A stretch of DNA of 64,000 bases from Cycas panzhihuaensis. Its lineage: Eukaryota; Cycadophyta. The notes below the pieces were generated by a model. It was given only the letters and a program-made list of their open reading frames with translations, did not search any database and was not told the origin of the DNA. Where the stretch lies: NCBI GenBank assembly GCA_023213395.1, contig CM041465.1, positions 107,701,741 through 107,765,740 of the forward strand. Reading direction: 5' to 3'. Below are positions 42,754 to 55,104 of the stretch, one piece after another; the first letter of the stretch is position 1, and each line of letters opens with the position of its first letter. The translations under genes were made by a program, and so were the position numbers.

Positions 42754-45225
42754 TATTTCACTAAAACCTAGCCATTGGTTTTATATTTGGCTTATATTAA
42801 TAAATTCTGACATGTTTTATATGGTTTTATTAGAAATGATTGATAAATTTTGTTTGATGGTTAATTAGGCCATATTTTATTTAAGTGATGTATGAAGTTT
42901 AATGAATGAAGTATGATTAATGATGATGGCATAACTTGTATTTTTGTTTCTATCTACTGATGACATAAAGTTTGGAACTAAAATTTTCTTTCATGATCAA
43001 ATTAACCTTATGCTTCCTTCAAAATTTGTTATTTTTACCTTATTTTCAAGATTTCACCCAAATTTTATGGTTGATTAACATTCTAGGCTTGTATTTAATG
43101 CATTTCACTTAATGCTAGGCTCATGTACTTGTTGATGAAGTTATTTTCATGATTAGATTTTTATTTGATATTAATTTTTATTATTTTTGATCAATTTTTT
43201 ACTCCATTTTTATTACATTTTTTGTGCTACCAAAAATGTAACTGGCCATGTTTTTAGAATAAAGTCATGTTTTTGGTAAGTGAAAAATATGACTGGTCAC
43301 ATTTTTCACTGTCATGTAATGAAAACTTAGGCAATGCACCAAAATTTTACATGCCACCACCCATATTGGGTAGAATTTGATTCCTTCAATGCCCAGAAGT
43401 GCTTTCAAGTCTTAGTTGGTTCTAAGTTGATGAGTTAGAGGTGATTTTGGCTTTGTTTTTGTGAAAATGTTAAAGTTTTCTGAGATCTCTTGAGGAGTTC
43501 TACTGTAAGTTTGAAAACATAATTTTTTGAAGACTACTAGGTGAAATCTTAAAGGATTTTTGTTATTGTGTTGCTATTATTTAATTGCTAATTGTCTTAG
43601 ATTCTATTTTCTTAGATCTTCATCAGATTTTATGCTTCAAACTTCTTTTGATTTAGTAAGATCTTTCCTACTATATTTTTGGCTTATTTCTTAGTGTTTT
43701 AAAGGTGATTTTAGCTTCGAAACTTTTCTTTTCTTTGGATGATTACTATTGTAATCTCATATTGATTTTGGATACTAAATTACACAATGCAAGATTAGCA
43801 CTTTGTGGGGTTCCTTAAGGGTAGACTAGGGTGGAGCATGGCCATCTCTTCACCATACATATAGCTGTCCCTTCCCACTCTCTTATAGCAGTTTGTATTT
43901 TGATTAGTTTGTTGTTCTATTTTGGCATCATTGAGTTCCTACTTGACCTCTTTTGATTGTTGTTTTTCCTTCTCTAATTTACTTTAAAAGAAAGTTTGTG
44001 GAAGAGTTGGTTAATTAAAAAGAAAACTATCATTCTGAGGTGTTCTTCACAATAGGAAAGAAATTCTTTTCTTATATTCTTATGGTTACATTCACTTTTA
44101 TTTTCAAGTTAGCTTATTTATCTTTGGAATGAAAAGTTGAGAATATTTCATGGTAAAATATCTCTGAGTTCTTAGTTTTGCAAAGGGTTCAAGGATCCTT
44201 TTGAAACTCTTATTACTCTAATTGTGATAGAACTATTGGGACTTGTTTTATGTGAATGTTATTCTTCAGATTTGTGGTTTGCTTATCATTTCATAAGATT
44301 GAAAATTATTAGAAAATAGTAGTAGTATCTTGTAATAATTTCCTTTCTTTGTGCATTATTCATCACCCTTTTTTAAGAGGACAGGTTGCATGCATATAGA
44401 TTGAAGCATATTGACTAGCTTTGTATGTTGATTAACCTCTTTTAAAAGAAACTTGCATAAAGTTATTTAGTAAATTTCATATTTTGATAGCATCATTACT
44501 ATTGAGGTAAAGTGTGCATATTACATGTAGGAAAGCTATTTCATAATTTCATATGTATATTTCATTTTGAAAATTAAAAAAAAAAAGAAAAGAGAACTTG
44601 CATGCATTATTTCTAGTTTGTTTACTTTTGATTTTAAAAAAAAAGAACAAAAAGGTTTATGTGAGTTTGATCTTATAGTCTCTTTGATTACATATATTTA
44701 TCTTTCTCTCTTGGTTTTGCCTCTTTGTTATCATATCAAAATCTAGAAAGAAGAACTAAATGCAAAGGAACATAAAGTGACTATAAATACCATACAAAAA
44801 GGAAGACAAACAAAGTGAATACAAACTAAGGTAAAAAACCAAAATAAGGCAAACCACCTTTCCATTAGCTTACCCTCTCCCACATCCAAGTAGAACTTAA
44901 AAGGTTGAAAATATTAGACAAGAGGAATCCCTAGGAAGGACATTAAGGATATTGTCAATGTGACTCTACACTTAGAACTCCTTCGTCAAGTCATATAGGT
45001 TAGTAAATTCTATCACCTTATTTCATATCCATGCCTTTCATCACATCCATTTGCACTTTATTAGATGGCACTCCTAGGTGAAGACTCCTCCTTAAGAGTT
45101 GGGAAAAGATTGTCCCTTAGGTCTTCTTAAGCTTCATGTCCCCTAATTTTAATTGTAAAAAGGAATAAAGAGATATTAAGTTTAAGTCCCCCCTAATCAT
45201 CCAACCATCTTTCTGGTGACCATAT
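42754..45225 (+). repeat. 5' LTR of gypsy element P1
   Basis: Starts tatttcactaaaacc at the cut in O's RT (TG mutated to TA). Its first 650 bp align with 10833-10181 inverted. Contains cagtcatatttttcac-like stretches typical of the family. Ends near gtgaccatattcggg, which corresponds to gtgactatactgggg at the end of the P2 LTR. The 3' partner lies outside the window. Confidence 0.8.
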
Positions 45226-47400
45226 TCGGGAGCCATCATTTATCCTCAAGTGAAGCTATAGAAACAACAACACCTACTCACTGCTAAGCACCTGTTGAGA
45301 CTTCCAAGGCCTTTTGGTTGATTCTCAAGTCTGCTCATTATACTTTGGTCAAAATGTTTCATCATCTTTCGTCAAATCTTCAAAACTTCAAGCACATGAC
45401 ACATATGTTTATCCTCCCAAAGATTCAACCTAACTATATAACATATCGATGGAGTAGGGATATCTAGAGTCTTCTCAATACCTAAGTGATTCTTCTTTTG
45501 TGGATCCTTCTTTTGCATAAGAAGGACCACCTTCGGGTTAATTATACCCATCTTGCATTGAGCTAGTCCTTACTATGATCCCTACCCCACTATGCATGCC
45601 TGGTTATCATGACCCGTTTTATCCAGAGACTCATACTATGTCATCCCTACCAGAATATACTCAAATTGATCCCCTATGTAAAGACTATGAGTTGATGGAG
45701 GTAGACCCCCTACCTGATACCATGCAATCTACTCACCCTTCTTATCCTCCTTCACCAAAGCCTATGTCATGACCCCATTCCTCGCCTGTGGAGGAAGTTG
45801 ACAACCATAAATTGGTCCATTCATAACCTTGTCAATCTTCTCCTAGGCAATGAGCTCGAATTTATTATTTCCATTCTATACCTCTTACTCATGGAGGTGA
45901 TACCATCACTATTGCTCATAGCATCCCTAATGCTATGCACATACTCACTTCCAATCAAGTGGTTATGGCCTCATCTAGTTTATGACTAATTTTTTCTTAC
46001 TTTGCTAGGATTACCTCTTCACATACTATTTCCTCTGCCACTCAAATACCCCCTCATGCATCACATATCACTTGGACCCATGGTGGTAGACCTTGCCCAC
46101 TATCCCCAGGAGCATGTAACATGATTTCTTTGTTGTAACATGTTTCTCATATTTATTTAGCTCACCCACATATGTTAGAAGGATAATCACAACCTTTAAG
46201 AACCTCTAATCCCACTTCCTCTTCACATATTCTTAGACCTACCCTACAACCCAATCCCAACCTCTAATCCCACCTTCAATCTAAGTTTTCCTCAACACCT
46301 TATACCTTAAACCAACTTTTCAGTTAACCCTGCAGCATGGTTTGTTCCCCCTTCTACTATCCTACCTTATGATATTTCACAATAATAATTATAATTGTAA
46401 TAACATGTCCATGCATTTATTTCTCATATGTCATACTTACCTCAACATCCTACTACATTGAGGCTAAGGAGGCCCTTCCTAGATTATATGAAGTCTCCCT
46501 TCCTATGTGAGGTCTTGTTGTCACCTATGCCTCCATTCCTCCCTAAGTTGCCTAATTTTTTTTGTGCCTCTTCTCAAGACCTTACCTCCCATATACAAGT
46601 ATTTGCAATTACTTATATGGATTTTATGTCGTATGACTATGTCATGATACACCTATTTCCTAAATAACTTCAAGGTGATGCCTTGAAGTGGTTTTATCAC
46701 CTTCGTTCAGCTTTTATTCTCTCATTCCAACAACTAGTTGACTTGTTTATCAACTATTTCAATGTAGCGAGACAATTTAAATTAGGTATCAAATCCTTAT
46801 TGCCAATTAAACAAAATCATGATAAAACCTTAAGGGATTTTCTTAGGAGATTTTAAGACCAAGTGCATGCCTGTCATTCACACCTTGATCCCAGTTTATC
46901 ATTTGATCTATTTACAAATGTATTAAGGCCCCATATATATTTAGAAGTTTTAAAACTTAGTTCTCAAATATATGAGGCATAAGTTTATTGTTGTTTGGCT
47001 TTAGAGATGTTCAAAATACAAGAAAGTATTAAGAAGGTTAGGAAACCTGTGCTTCTTAAAGAACCAGATTATCTTATGAAGGCTACCCATCCTAAGCCTA
47101 CCTACAATCATCTTACTTCTTCAATTAGATCACTTGAGTGTATGATAAATATTAAATTATGTGTTGATAGTCCATCTCAAGCTTAACCCTCATAAGAGGC
47201 TAAAGTCATTCACGTGACTAAGGGAAGGAAGAAATAAGGTCCTCCCCCACCTCTTCCTCTATTTAGAAAGACAAAATGGTGCTTCTATCATCAAATAGAT
47301 GCACATGATAGAAGTGAGTGCCAAACTGTTCAAAATGTAGCTCATAACAGAAACACTCAAGTAAAATGTTCTTCCAAATCACTGCAAGACTAAATGGTCC
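45226..47400 (+). pseudogene. Gag of P1
   Basis: From about 45575 a Pro-rich N-terminal region with many stops (GYHDPFYPETHTMSSLPEY). Core around 46540-46960: LTSHIQVFAITYMDF, LQGDALKWFYHLRSAF, LVDLFINYFNVARQF, KTLRDFLRRF, then VLRPHIYLEVLKL. Zinc knuckle at 47273-47322 reads KWCFYHQIDAHDRSEC, the CX2HX4HX4C form shared with P2 and the GC-rich copy and usual for Tat-type gag. No long open frame remains. Confidence 0.85.
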
Positions 47401-49640
47401 ACAAGGATGCATTGCCTCAACATGGAAAGAAAATTAATAAAGATGGTAAAGGCAAGGAAAAGTAGATACAAGATGATGAAGATGAACCTTTAAAATCTAA
47501 TTCATCCAAAAGGACTACTTCTCCTGCAAATGTTCTAACAAAAAGAAATACCAATCAATCATGCCCACCTGTGAAAGGTGGGAACACCAAGAGAATAATA
47601 AACATAGTGGAGACTATAAAGAGTGCAGGTACATCTAAATCATCTGATGATTTGATAGTGAGAAATCTGGACTCTTTACCTCTAGAACCCCCTCACCCCA
47701 TCAGGTTTAGGTCCATTCCTTCTAGTATAAAGGATGGATCTTTCTCTTTGGTAGAAGAGTTAAAAACCATTCTAGTTGGCATATTAGTTATCGATTTGTT
47801 GAAGTACTACCCTAAGCAATGTCAACTTCTATTTGATGCATTGGGAGTTCATTTGGTAGTTTCTTCACCTACTTCTACACTTTCTTTTGACCTTTCCACC
47901 TTATCTAATCAATCTGCCCATGCTTAAAATATTATTCCCCCATTTTACTTTGAGATTGTGAAAGATGATATCAACATCAAGTAAGTTATTATTGATGAGG
48001 GATCATTCATCAATATAATCCCTTTGTATCTCATTGAAGATTTGGAGATTTCTATTTTTTGACCTATGTGAGTGGATCTACCAAGGGTATGAGAAGAACC
48101 AAAAGGTGCCCTTAGGTCAATTTACTCTTCCCCTCACATTGGAAGAAAAGATAGTTCTTACTGAGCTCACTATCATTGAATTAGATATAGAATATAATAT
48201 TATTTTGGGTAGACTTTGGATTACCCAAATATCGATAGTTTTTTCATCCGTCTTTGGTGAACTCAGGTTCACCTATGAAGGATAACTCAAAATCATTAAG
48301 CAGAAGCTAAAACCTATTAAGCAATTAATCCCTCTCATTGAGACATTATCTAAACCTAGTGAACCTTCTAACTCTATGGAATACTTCTTTCAGTCACTTG
48401 GTTTAGGATAATACTTCACTATTGAAGCCCACTCAACTCACCCAAAAGTAAAGGATGTGGACTTAGTTAAGACTATTCTTTTATCGTCAAGTTCCCTATA
48501 TGCTATTGTGCCTTCATACTTGTTTGATTACTCTTTGGCTTCATCTTCTTTTGTTATTCCTAATGAAGAAGTAACCTCTTATTCTATTTCACCTTATGGA
48601 GGCCCACCCCTGACTAGGCCTATTTACATAAATACTTTTCATCCCATTCACCTCGCTTTTCATAGGTTTTATGCTTGCCTCTAGGGACAAATATAACGGT
48701 TCCTCCTATTACTAGTTCCTCATTGGATACTTCGTCAACTTTGGATATAAATAATTTACATGTTAATGCTTTCCCATCCTTCGTTCACTCTCCTTTCATT
48801 AAGACATGGTTAAATAGGCATAAGAGGAAGATGTTGTTACATCAGCACCTAGGCCTAGAGTTAAGCGATGAAGATATTGATCCACTTGATTTAGGCCAAA
48901 ATAGTCACATTCCTTTCACTCGAGTCCAGGAAGTTAATTACATTTCTATAGTTTCTTTCCTTTTCCATCCTCATGTGGATCATTCTATATCTTTACTTGT
49001 CTTGATATATGGGTCCCACCATGATCACGACATAGATAATCAAGAGTTCAATTGAGGTTTTTCTTCAATTTGGGAGCTCGTAGATAGGCCTATCTATTTT
49101 TCTCATGTTTCTTTAATCATGGAGGTTGTTCCCCCTTTTTGAAACTCTTTGATTGATTTACCTTCACCCTTCATACCCTCCTCTCCATCTATATTTTAGT
49201 CTAAGAACCTTTTTCTTATCAATCTCTTTTAGGTAGATCATTTTGAGAATAATAAGGTGATTCTAGAGCATTTAGTAGGTTCATCTCCTGGTTTCCCTCA
49301 TGGTCATCATAACTTAGGTTTTTAAAGGGTAATAGTTGATAATTCTCATCCCTAGCAGTTTATTTCGTTAATTGAGCCTACCCCTCCTTATTTTAAGGAA
49401 GGGAACATAATGCTCATAGAATAAACCATCGATATAGACTTAGAGATATAAGATGTTCCTAGAATTATTAAGTTGGGAGCTAGTCGTGCTCCCTAAGAGA
49501 TCACCTAGTTTAAGGATCTCTTCTATGAGTTTCACTTAGTTTTCGTGTAGGACTATAAAGATATGCAAGGCCTTAACTCCTAAATTATTGAACATAACAT
49601 TATTATAATTCCTAATGTAAAACCTAAATGGAAAAAGTAA
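47401..49640 (+). pseudogene. Protease and protease-RT linker of P1
   Basis: An open stretch at 47571-47927 precedes the protease motif VIIDEGSFINIIPLYLIEDL, with DEGS at 47993-48004. Then LPLTLEEKIVLTELTIIELD and ILGRLWITQ near 48125-48230, the usual flap and end of a retroviral-type protease. Open frames at 48457-48684 and 48675-49055 cover a variable linker. The conserved block VDHFENNKVILEHLVGSSP lies at about 49229-49290. Then FHLVFV..DYKDMQGLN near 49530-49575 leads into RT. Confidence 0.8.
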
Positions 49641-50547
49641 TTCCCTATCCATCCATGACTCTTTCTTACCATTAAGAAAGAAGTAGAGAAGTTATTAGGA
49701 GATGAAGTCATTGAGAGTGTTGACTATTCTCAATGGATCTCTAATATAGTCCATGTAGCAAGGAAGACTGGTATGATTCTGAGTTGTATTGACTTCCATG
49801 ACATCAATGATGCATGTCCTAAAGATAATTTTCCTCTCCTCTTTTTTGACCAAATTTAGGACCAAATAGCTAGTTTCAAGGCAATGTCCCTTATGGATGG
49901 TTTTTTAGATTACAATAAGATTTGTATCACTCCTCGTGACCCTTCTAAGACTACTTTCACCACTCCTTGGGGTACCTTCATTTATAAAGTCATGTCATTT
50001 AGATTAAAAAATGCTGGCATGATGTATCAAAGGGCTATGGTCCATATTTTTAATAACTTCATTGGGAATATTATTACTATATATTTAGATGATATGCTCC
50101 TCCTTTCATACAAGAGATCTTATCATTTGCATGATTTGAGAATCATTGTTGAAAGGTGTAAAAAGTATCGCTTATGTTTAAATCCTTCTAAATGTATTTT
50201 TTCCATTACATTAGGGAAGATGTTGGAAAATATTATTTCTCAAGATAGGATTAGAGTTTATCCTAAAAAAATCAAGGATATTATCCAAATGCCTCCTCCT
50301 AAGACCTAAAAATAGATGAAATCTTTTCTAGGTAGGCTTGGTTTTCTAAGACATTCCATTATTGATTTTGCCTTAGATGGACTCCTCAAGTTCAAAAGTC
50401 CTTCAATAAGCTAAAACAAGACTTGGTTTCCACTCCAGTTCTTACCCTGCTAAGGTTTGATAAGCCATTTATTTTATACACTTCAACTACCGAGGAATCA
50501 TTAGCAGGGATGCTAGCACAAGAGGATGATTTTTCTAAAGAAAGGGC
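49641..50547 (+). pseudogene. Reverse transcriptase of P1
   Basis: KKEVEKLLGDEVIESVDYS, SCIDFHDINDACPKDNFPL, then an open frame 49884-50309 with MSLMDGFLDYNKI, TTFTTPWGTFIYKVMSFRL and the intact catalytic IYLDDMLLLS (YLDD at 50082-50093). After a stop, FLGRLGFLRHSI. A short deletion and frame change follow before FDKPFI-like RNase H start (near 50457) and AQEDDF. The sequence stops at about 50547 where the M3 LTR begins. Confidence 0.92.
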
Positions 50548-53500
50548 CATCTAGAAACATACATCTGAGGGATCACTAAACACAAGAATATCAAGCCTAC
50601 ACTATCACTAAACAAGGGCTTAAAGGTCCCTGAGAATGAGGGGATAGGTCACCCACAAAAGGTATCCATACATCAGAATGCAGGTTCAGAGACCTGAAAA
50701 TAGCACTCAAGACTCTCCCTTTCAATAGGTACCTTCTTAAATCTGAGGTGGGCAAAGGCATCCTTAGTTTGCCAAGTAGCCTAAGTAGGGATTCTCCTAT
50801 CCTAATGGGTGAAGAAAGGAGAGAGAGAACAAAATCACTTTTCCTGCAAGGAAGGGAAAAGAGGAGGTGAAACCCAATGGCAAATGGGGCCTATGGAACA
50901 AGAGAGGAATGATAAGTGGAAAGAATGCAAGGGGAGGTTTGGTGTAGAGAAACCAAACCTTAGTAAGGACAAGATAAATAGGGCATCTCATCAAGCATTG
51001 CCTAAAAGAGATACCTCTAGGGTTTATGTGAAACAAGAAAGCAACAAAGTGTGTCAAGAGTTTTAGAGGATGTCTTTATTTTGTCCAAAAAGTAATGTAA
51101 TGATACAAAGTATTATTGTTACTAAGTACATACAACTTGAAAGAAACTCTCTTCCTTTTTATCTCTTTTCCATCTCTTTCTTTTACTTTTATAAAACAAA
51201 AGAACTTAGAAATAGGGGAAAGAAGTGGATGCAAAGGAAGGAGAGAGTGTAGTTTCTTATGCAACTTATTTCAATAATGCATGGGATAAAAAGCAACTAC
51301 CAAAAGGCCTAAGTTCCTTTTATGTTCCCACTCTTGAGAATATAATGAGCATGCAAGAGAAGGACATAATAAAGGAAAATAACCTCTTTTATCACTTTTC
51401 TTTAGAGATGTAATATGAGTAGTGCACTAACCCAAACTATCCCTTTCTAATACTCATGCAATAAAGAAAGGGGGGGAGGTTGGTGCATATTAATACAATG
51501 GTCAAGTAAACAAATAGGGATGAATTTCTTTTCAAATGAATGCAAGGTAAATGATTGTAAACAATGTAAAATATAAATTTCTTTTCCTTTTTGGGAAGGG
51601 GGAAAAAGGACAAAGGAGGAAAGAAAAGTTGGAGAGGTTGCACCTGGGATCAAGTCAGTTGATGAAGTATGCCTTCCTTCCTTCGTTGCTTTCCCTTCAC
51701 TAGTCACCTTGCACTCCTTGCCATGGTTGGCATTATAGATGGAACCATTGATGGGGGTTACTTACCTTCCGTAGAATGCTTATCCAAAAGGAATAAAAGT
51801 TTTAAGGAAAGTTTCAAAAGAAATGAATGGAAACAAAATGCACGTACCTTCTATTGTGATTCTTGTTCACTCAAAGGAAGTGAAGCCAACTTGTAGATTG
51901 ATTCTTTTTAATAAGAGATTATATACATGTGTGAAAGAAAATGGATATGTGTGTATGCATGTGTTTGCTAAAAGGAAATCCAAAGCTTACTTTATGCTTT
52001 AAATAAAAGAAATAATATGCCTTTCAATCCTTCCCCACTATATATTTAAAAGTTTCCAAATAATTTTTAGAGGGAAAGGGGGGTTAAATAGAGTGAGAAA
52101 GGGCAGCCTTGGAATGGATAGATCCTCCAAACAAAACACCTCCATGTAATCAGGTACTCTAGGTAAACAAATCAAGAGAGGGTTTATAACTCTACATGAG
52201 CAAGGGGCTGATATGGCTTATAAGAACCAAAAGTTGTAAAAGTTACAAAAAGTGTAAATGTTGCAACTCTTGCAAGATTTATAAAAAGAATAGAAATCTC
52301 ACAAATAGTAAGGTCTACCAAAAATCTACTACTAAATGATGTGAGTAAGGGTTAGTTACAAGCATTGCAAGTGGTTACAAATGCTATGACCAATAGGAGC
52401 CTTCACCCAAGGGTTTTCTTGGCGTGTAGGGTGGATATGGCATAGGAGAAACAAGAAAGGTACAAGGCTTCCTTAGAAGATATGGCCATAAGGGTCAGAA
52501 CCCTAGTCATGGACTCCTCTTCTCCCTTTTAGTGAGTTCTCATGATCCACCTACTTGCGTCCCAAGAGAAAACCAAGAGGTGTTAAAGGATTAACAAGGG
52601 AAAGTAAGGGTTTGCCTTCCCTTAATGTCCCAAAGAGATGGAAGTGCATCCAAAACTTGCAAATAAAGGATAGTATTCACTAAATATATTTGCTGAAGGG
52701 AATAGTAGTAGAAAACAATTCTGAAAAAATGACCAAAAACTAAAATGAATAGGGTGTTACCTCATACACTAATGGAAGGAGAAGGATCCTTCCTATTTGG
52801 TGGAGAGGGATTCTACTTGGCGACAAAAGAAGAGTAAGAACCCTACAAAAACTTAATGTGGCAGCTAGAGTGAGCACTTGAGGAGGGAGATCTGTTGAAA
52901 ATGAGTTGGTGTAAACCTATAATTTAGGGTTTTACCTTAAGAGAAAAGGAGGATAGAAGGAAAGAGTAAGAAATACAAGTTAGAGGCATTTTTCCTTTCA
53001 CAAGAGAGCTAAGAGAGGTAAAATAGATTCGAAATTATGTTTTTATACCTAAATTAAGTCTATTGAGTGATTAGGATTCGCTCTAAGTGGGAAACAATGT
53101 CCTACCATATGTAAGTTTCACAATAAATATGAAACCGGCCATTGCCAGGCTATAAATTCTAGTGGACAGTTGCCCCATAGTGAACTTTATAGTATTGTGA
53201 AGTTTTTCATTATACCGTAAACATCACTGTGGTGTGAATAAAATAAAGGGAAAAAAATAGAGGGAGGCTTCAGAGGCCCCTAAAAGAGAGGTCCTAAGGC
53301 CTAACATAGTAATTAATTAGGCTGGTAAGCCATCTAGGAGACCTCTAAGCATCAGTGAGACCTCATTAAATAAGAAGGGAATGGTAGTAAGGCCCCAATA
53401 AGGGGTAATTGGTATGTGCAAGGGTGATTAGGCCTAAAACAAGGTGTCAGGGATCATGTCTAATGCCAATAATAATTAAAAGTATGTTATGGGAGCCCCA

Positions 53501-53770
53501 AGAGTACTCAAGAGTGCCAAAGAGGTGTCATGGAAGGCTGTGTAATGCCATAGGATGTCTATCCTAAGTTGTCATAGGTTGAATGATAATCACAAGCATA
53601 GAAAGGAGTAGGCAAACTAAGCATATTACCCATGCAAGCAATAATACCACATAGAATGTGTCTACTAAACATATCATTACATCCTAAAGCAAATGAAGAG
53701 TAAGGTTAGAGATATACCTATTTCTACCTAAGAGGTGTCATCCATGTCTATTCCTAGTAGCTAGGAAATA
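50548..53770 (-). repeat. 3' LTR of gypsy element M3 (left end approximate)
   Basis: The minus-strand start is TATTTCCTAGCTAC at 53770 (TG to TA). The block ggtcacccacaaaaggtatcc near 50661 matches the P2 LTR 58213-58280 inverted. cctaatgggtgaagaaaggag near 50800 matches the GC-rich LTR near 24965-24985. About 3.2 kb, longer than the 2.5-kb LTR of the GC-rich copy. ORFs at 50797-51066, 51437-51707 and 51669-51896 are within it and are not genes. Confidence 0.78.
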
Positions 53771-55104
53771 CTACTCCCTTGACAGTAGAGCCTCGTTGCT
53801 TGAAAGCATTTGGTGATAGCAAATGATGTCAACATAAAAGATTAGTATCATCTACCAATGTAAAAAGTGTCATTGTCCAAGGGGAGTAGCAGGTGTCATG
53901 GAAGATCACATGGATAAGGAAGGAGAAGGACTAGCATAGGGGCTGCCTATGTGTTGCCCTAGAATCTGGTATGAAAGAATGAGGGGATGAGGGTGTGTGC
54001 CCCTATCACACCTATGTAGAATAAGTGATATGTAAGGTCGTAAGCACAATTGACAAGAAAATATGATCGATAGGTTTGTACGTGTAGAAAATCAAAGTGC
54101 AAAGGCTTCATACATCAGGTAGTATGAAGGACAGAGTGAATAAAAAAACTTGGTGGTCACAATAGTTTAACCTCATTAATGGCATGCTTTTAGAGGTACG
54201 AAGGGATCGTAAATGGAGGGAGGGACAATCCTATAACCTGGGTGATTAGGTGACCCATTAGGCTACCTAGGAAGGATCATCCAAGAGAAGGAGATGACAC
54301 TCGAGGATGCGATGGACAAGGCCATCTACCTTAGCATTTAAGTCTTAGGAGATATGTTGAACATCCACGGAAAAGAAGCAGGATAAGAGTGACTTGGCGA
54401 TTAAAGTGAGGGCTCTTAATCATAGGCAACGTACTTGGTAAATCTAGGTTAGTTGTAACATGACGATCTAAGAGTCGCAATAGAGGATGATGGAGCCATG
54501 GTGAAAGCAGACTGCATTAGTAAGGGCCTTGATAATGATTATGTATTTAGCTTCATTATTTATGGCCTTAGGAAGATAAAATCTAGAATGCATATAGTCA
54601 TTTTCAGAGGGACCACAGAGGATCCACATGGTAGCGAAAGGTCTAACATTGACATGACTTCCTCTGTTAATGAAGATAAGTAGTACCATGGTGAAAGGGA
54701 TAGGGTTTACATTAAGCGATAGGGGAAATAGTGACGATAAGGCTAAAATATAAAGAGATAAAGAAGGGATAGTGACAGGGCTACAACAGCTTAAAAGGCT
54801 ACAAATATAGATCATGAGAGGATAAGAGAAGCCCTGGAAGGAGGCTACTACACTCGAGGGAGGCCTACCTAATGAAAAGAGGGAGAAAAGATATCGAGAA
54901 AGCCCTCCTAGAGCTCCCAAGGATTGCAACAGGGCTAATGGAGGCCCAAAGGAGAGGAGGTGCTTTCCCTAGGAGCCTCAAAGGAACAAATAGATAGCAA
55001 AAATAGATTCAAGACACTAAAATGAGTTAAAGGAGTATAAACATGGATGAGTTTCAGAGCGGCACAAAAAATGAGATAGATAGGGCCTCTAGGAAATTGC
55101 AAGG
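53771..55104 (-). pseudogene. 3' internal end of M3 with second RNase H
   Basis: Polypurine tract (minus GTCAAGGGAGTAG) at 53771-53783. Second RNase H at about 54470-54700 in an open frame of 153 codons (54929-54468): LIFINRGSHVNV, YLPKAINNEAKYIIIIKAL and SIILYCDS. NNEAKY differs from NNEAEY by E to K. The Asp of the first motif appears to be Asn. The region between 54700 and 55104 is spacer. The remainder of M3 should follow P2, outside the window. Confidence 0.82.

Larger units (their letters stand above)
42754..50547 (+). mobile_element. Ty3/gypsy element P1, 5' half
   Basis: LTR, gag, protease, linker and RT in + orientation, inserted in the RT of O and itself cut at about 50548 by M3 at the start of RNase H (AQEDDFSKERAI). 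Strongly decayed, almost without CpG. Confidence 0.88.

Noticed and set aside
54468-54929. 153-codon ORF as an independent gene
   Set aside because: Its C-terminal third is the second RNase H of M3 (NNEAKY, YCDS); the rest is spacer read-through.
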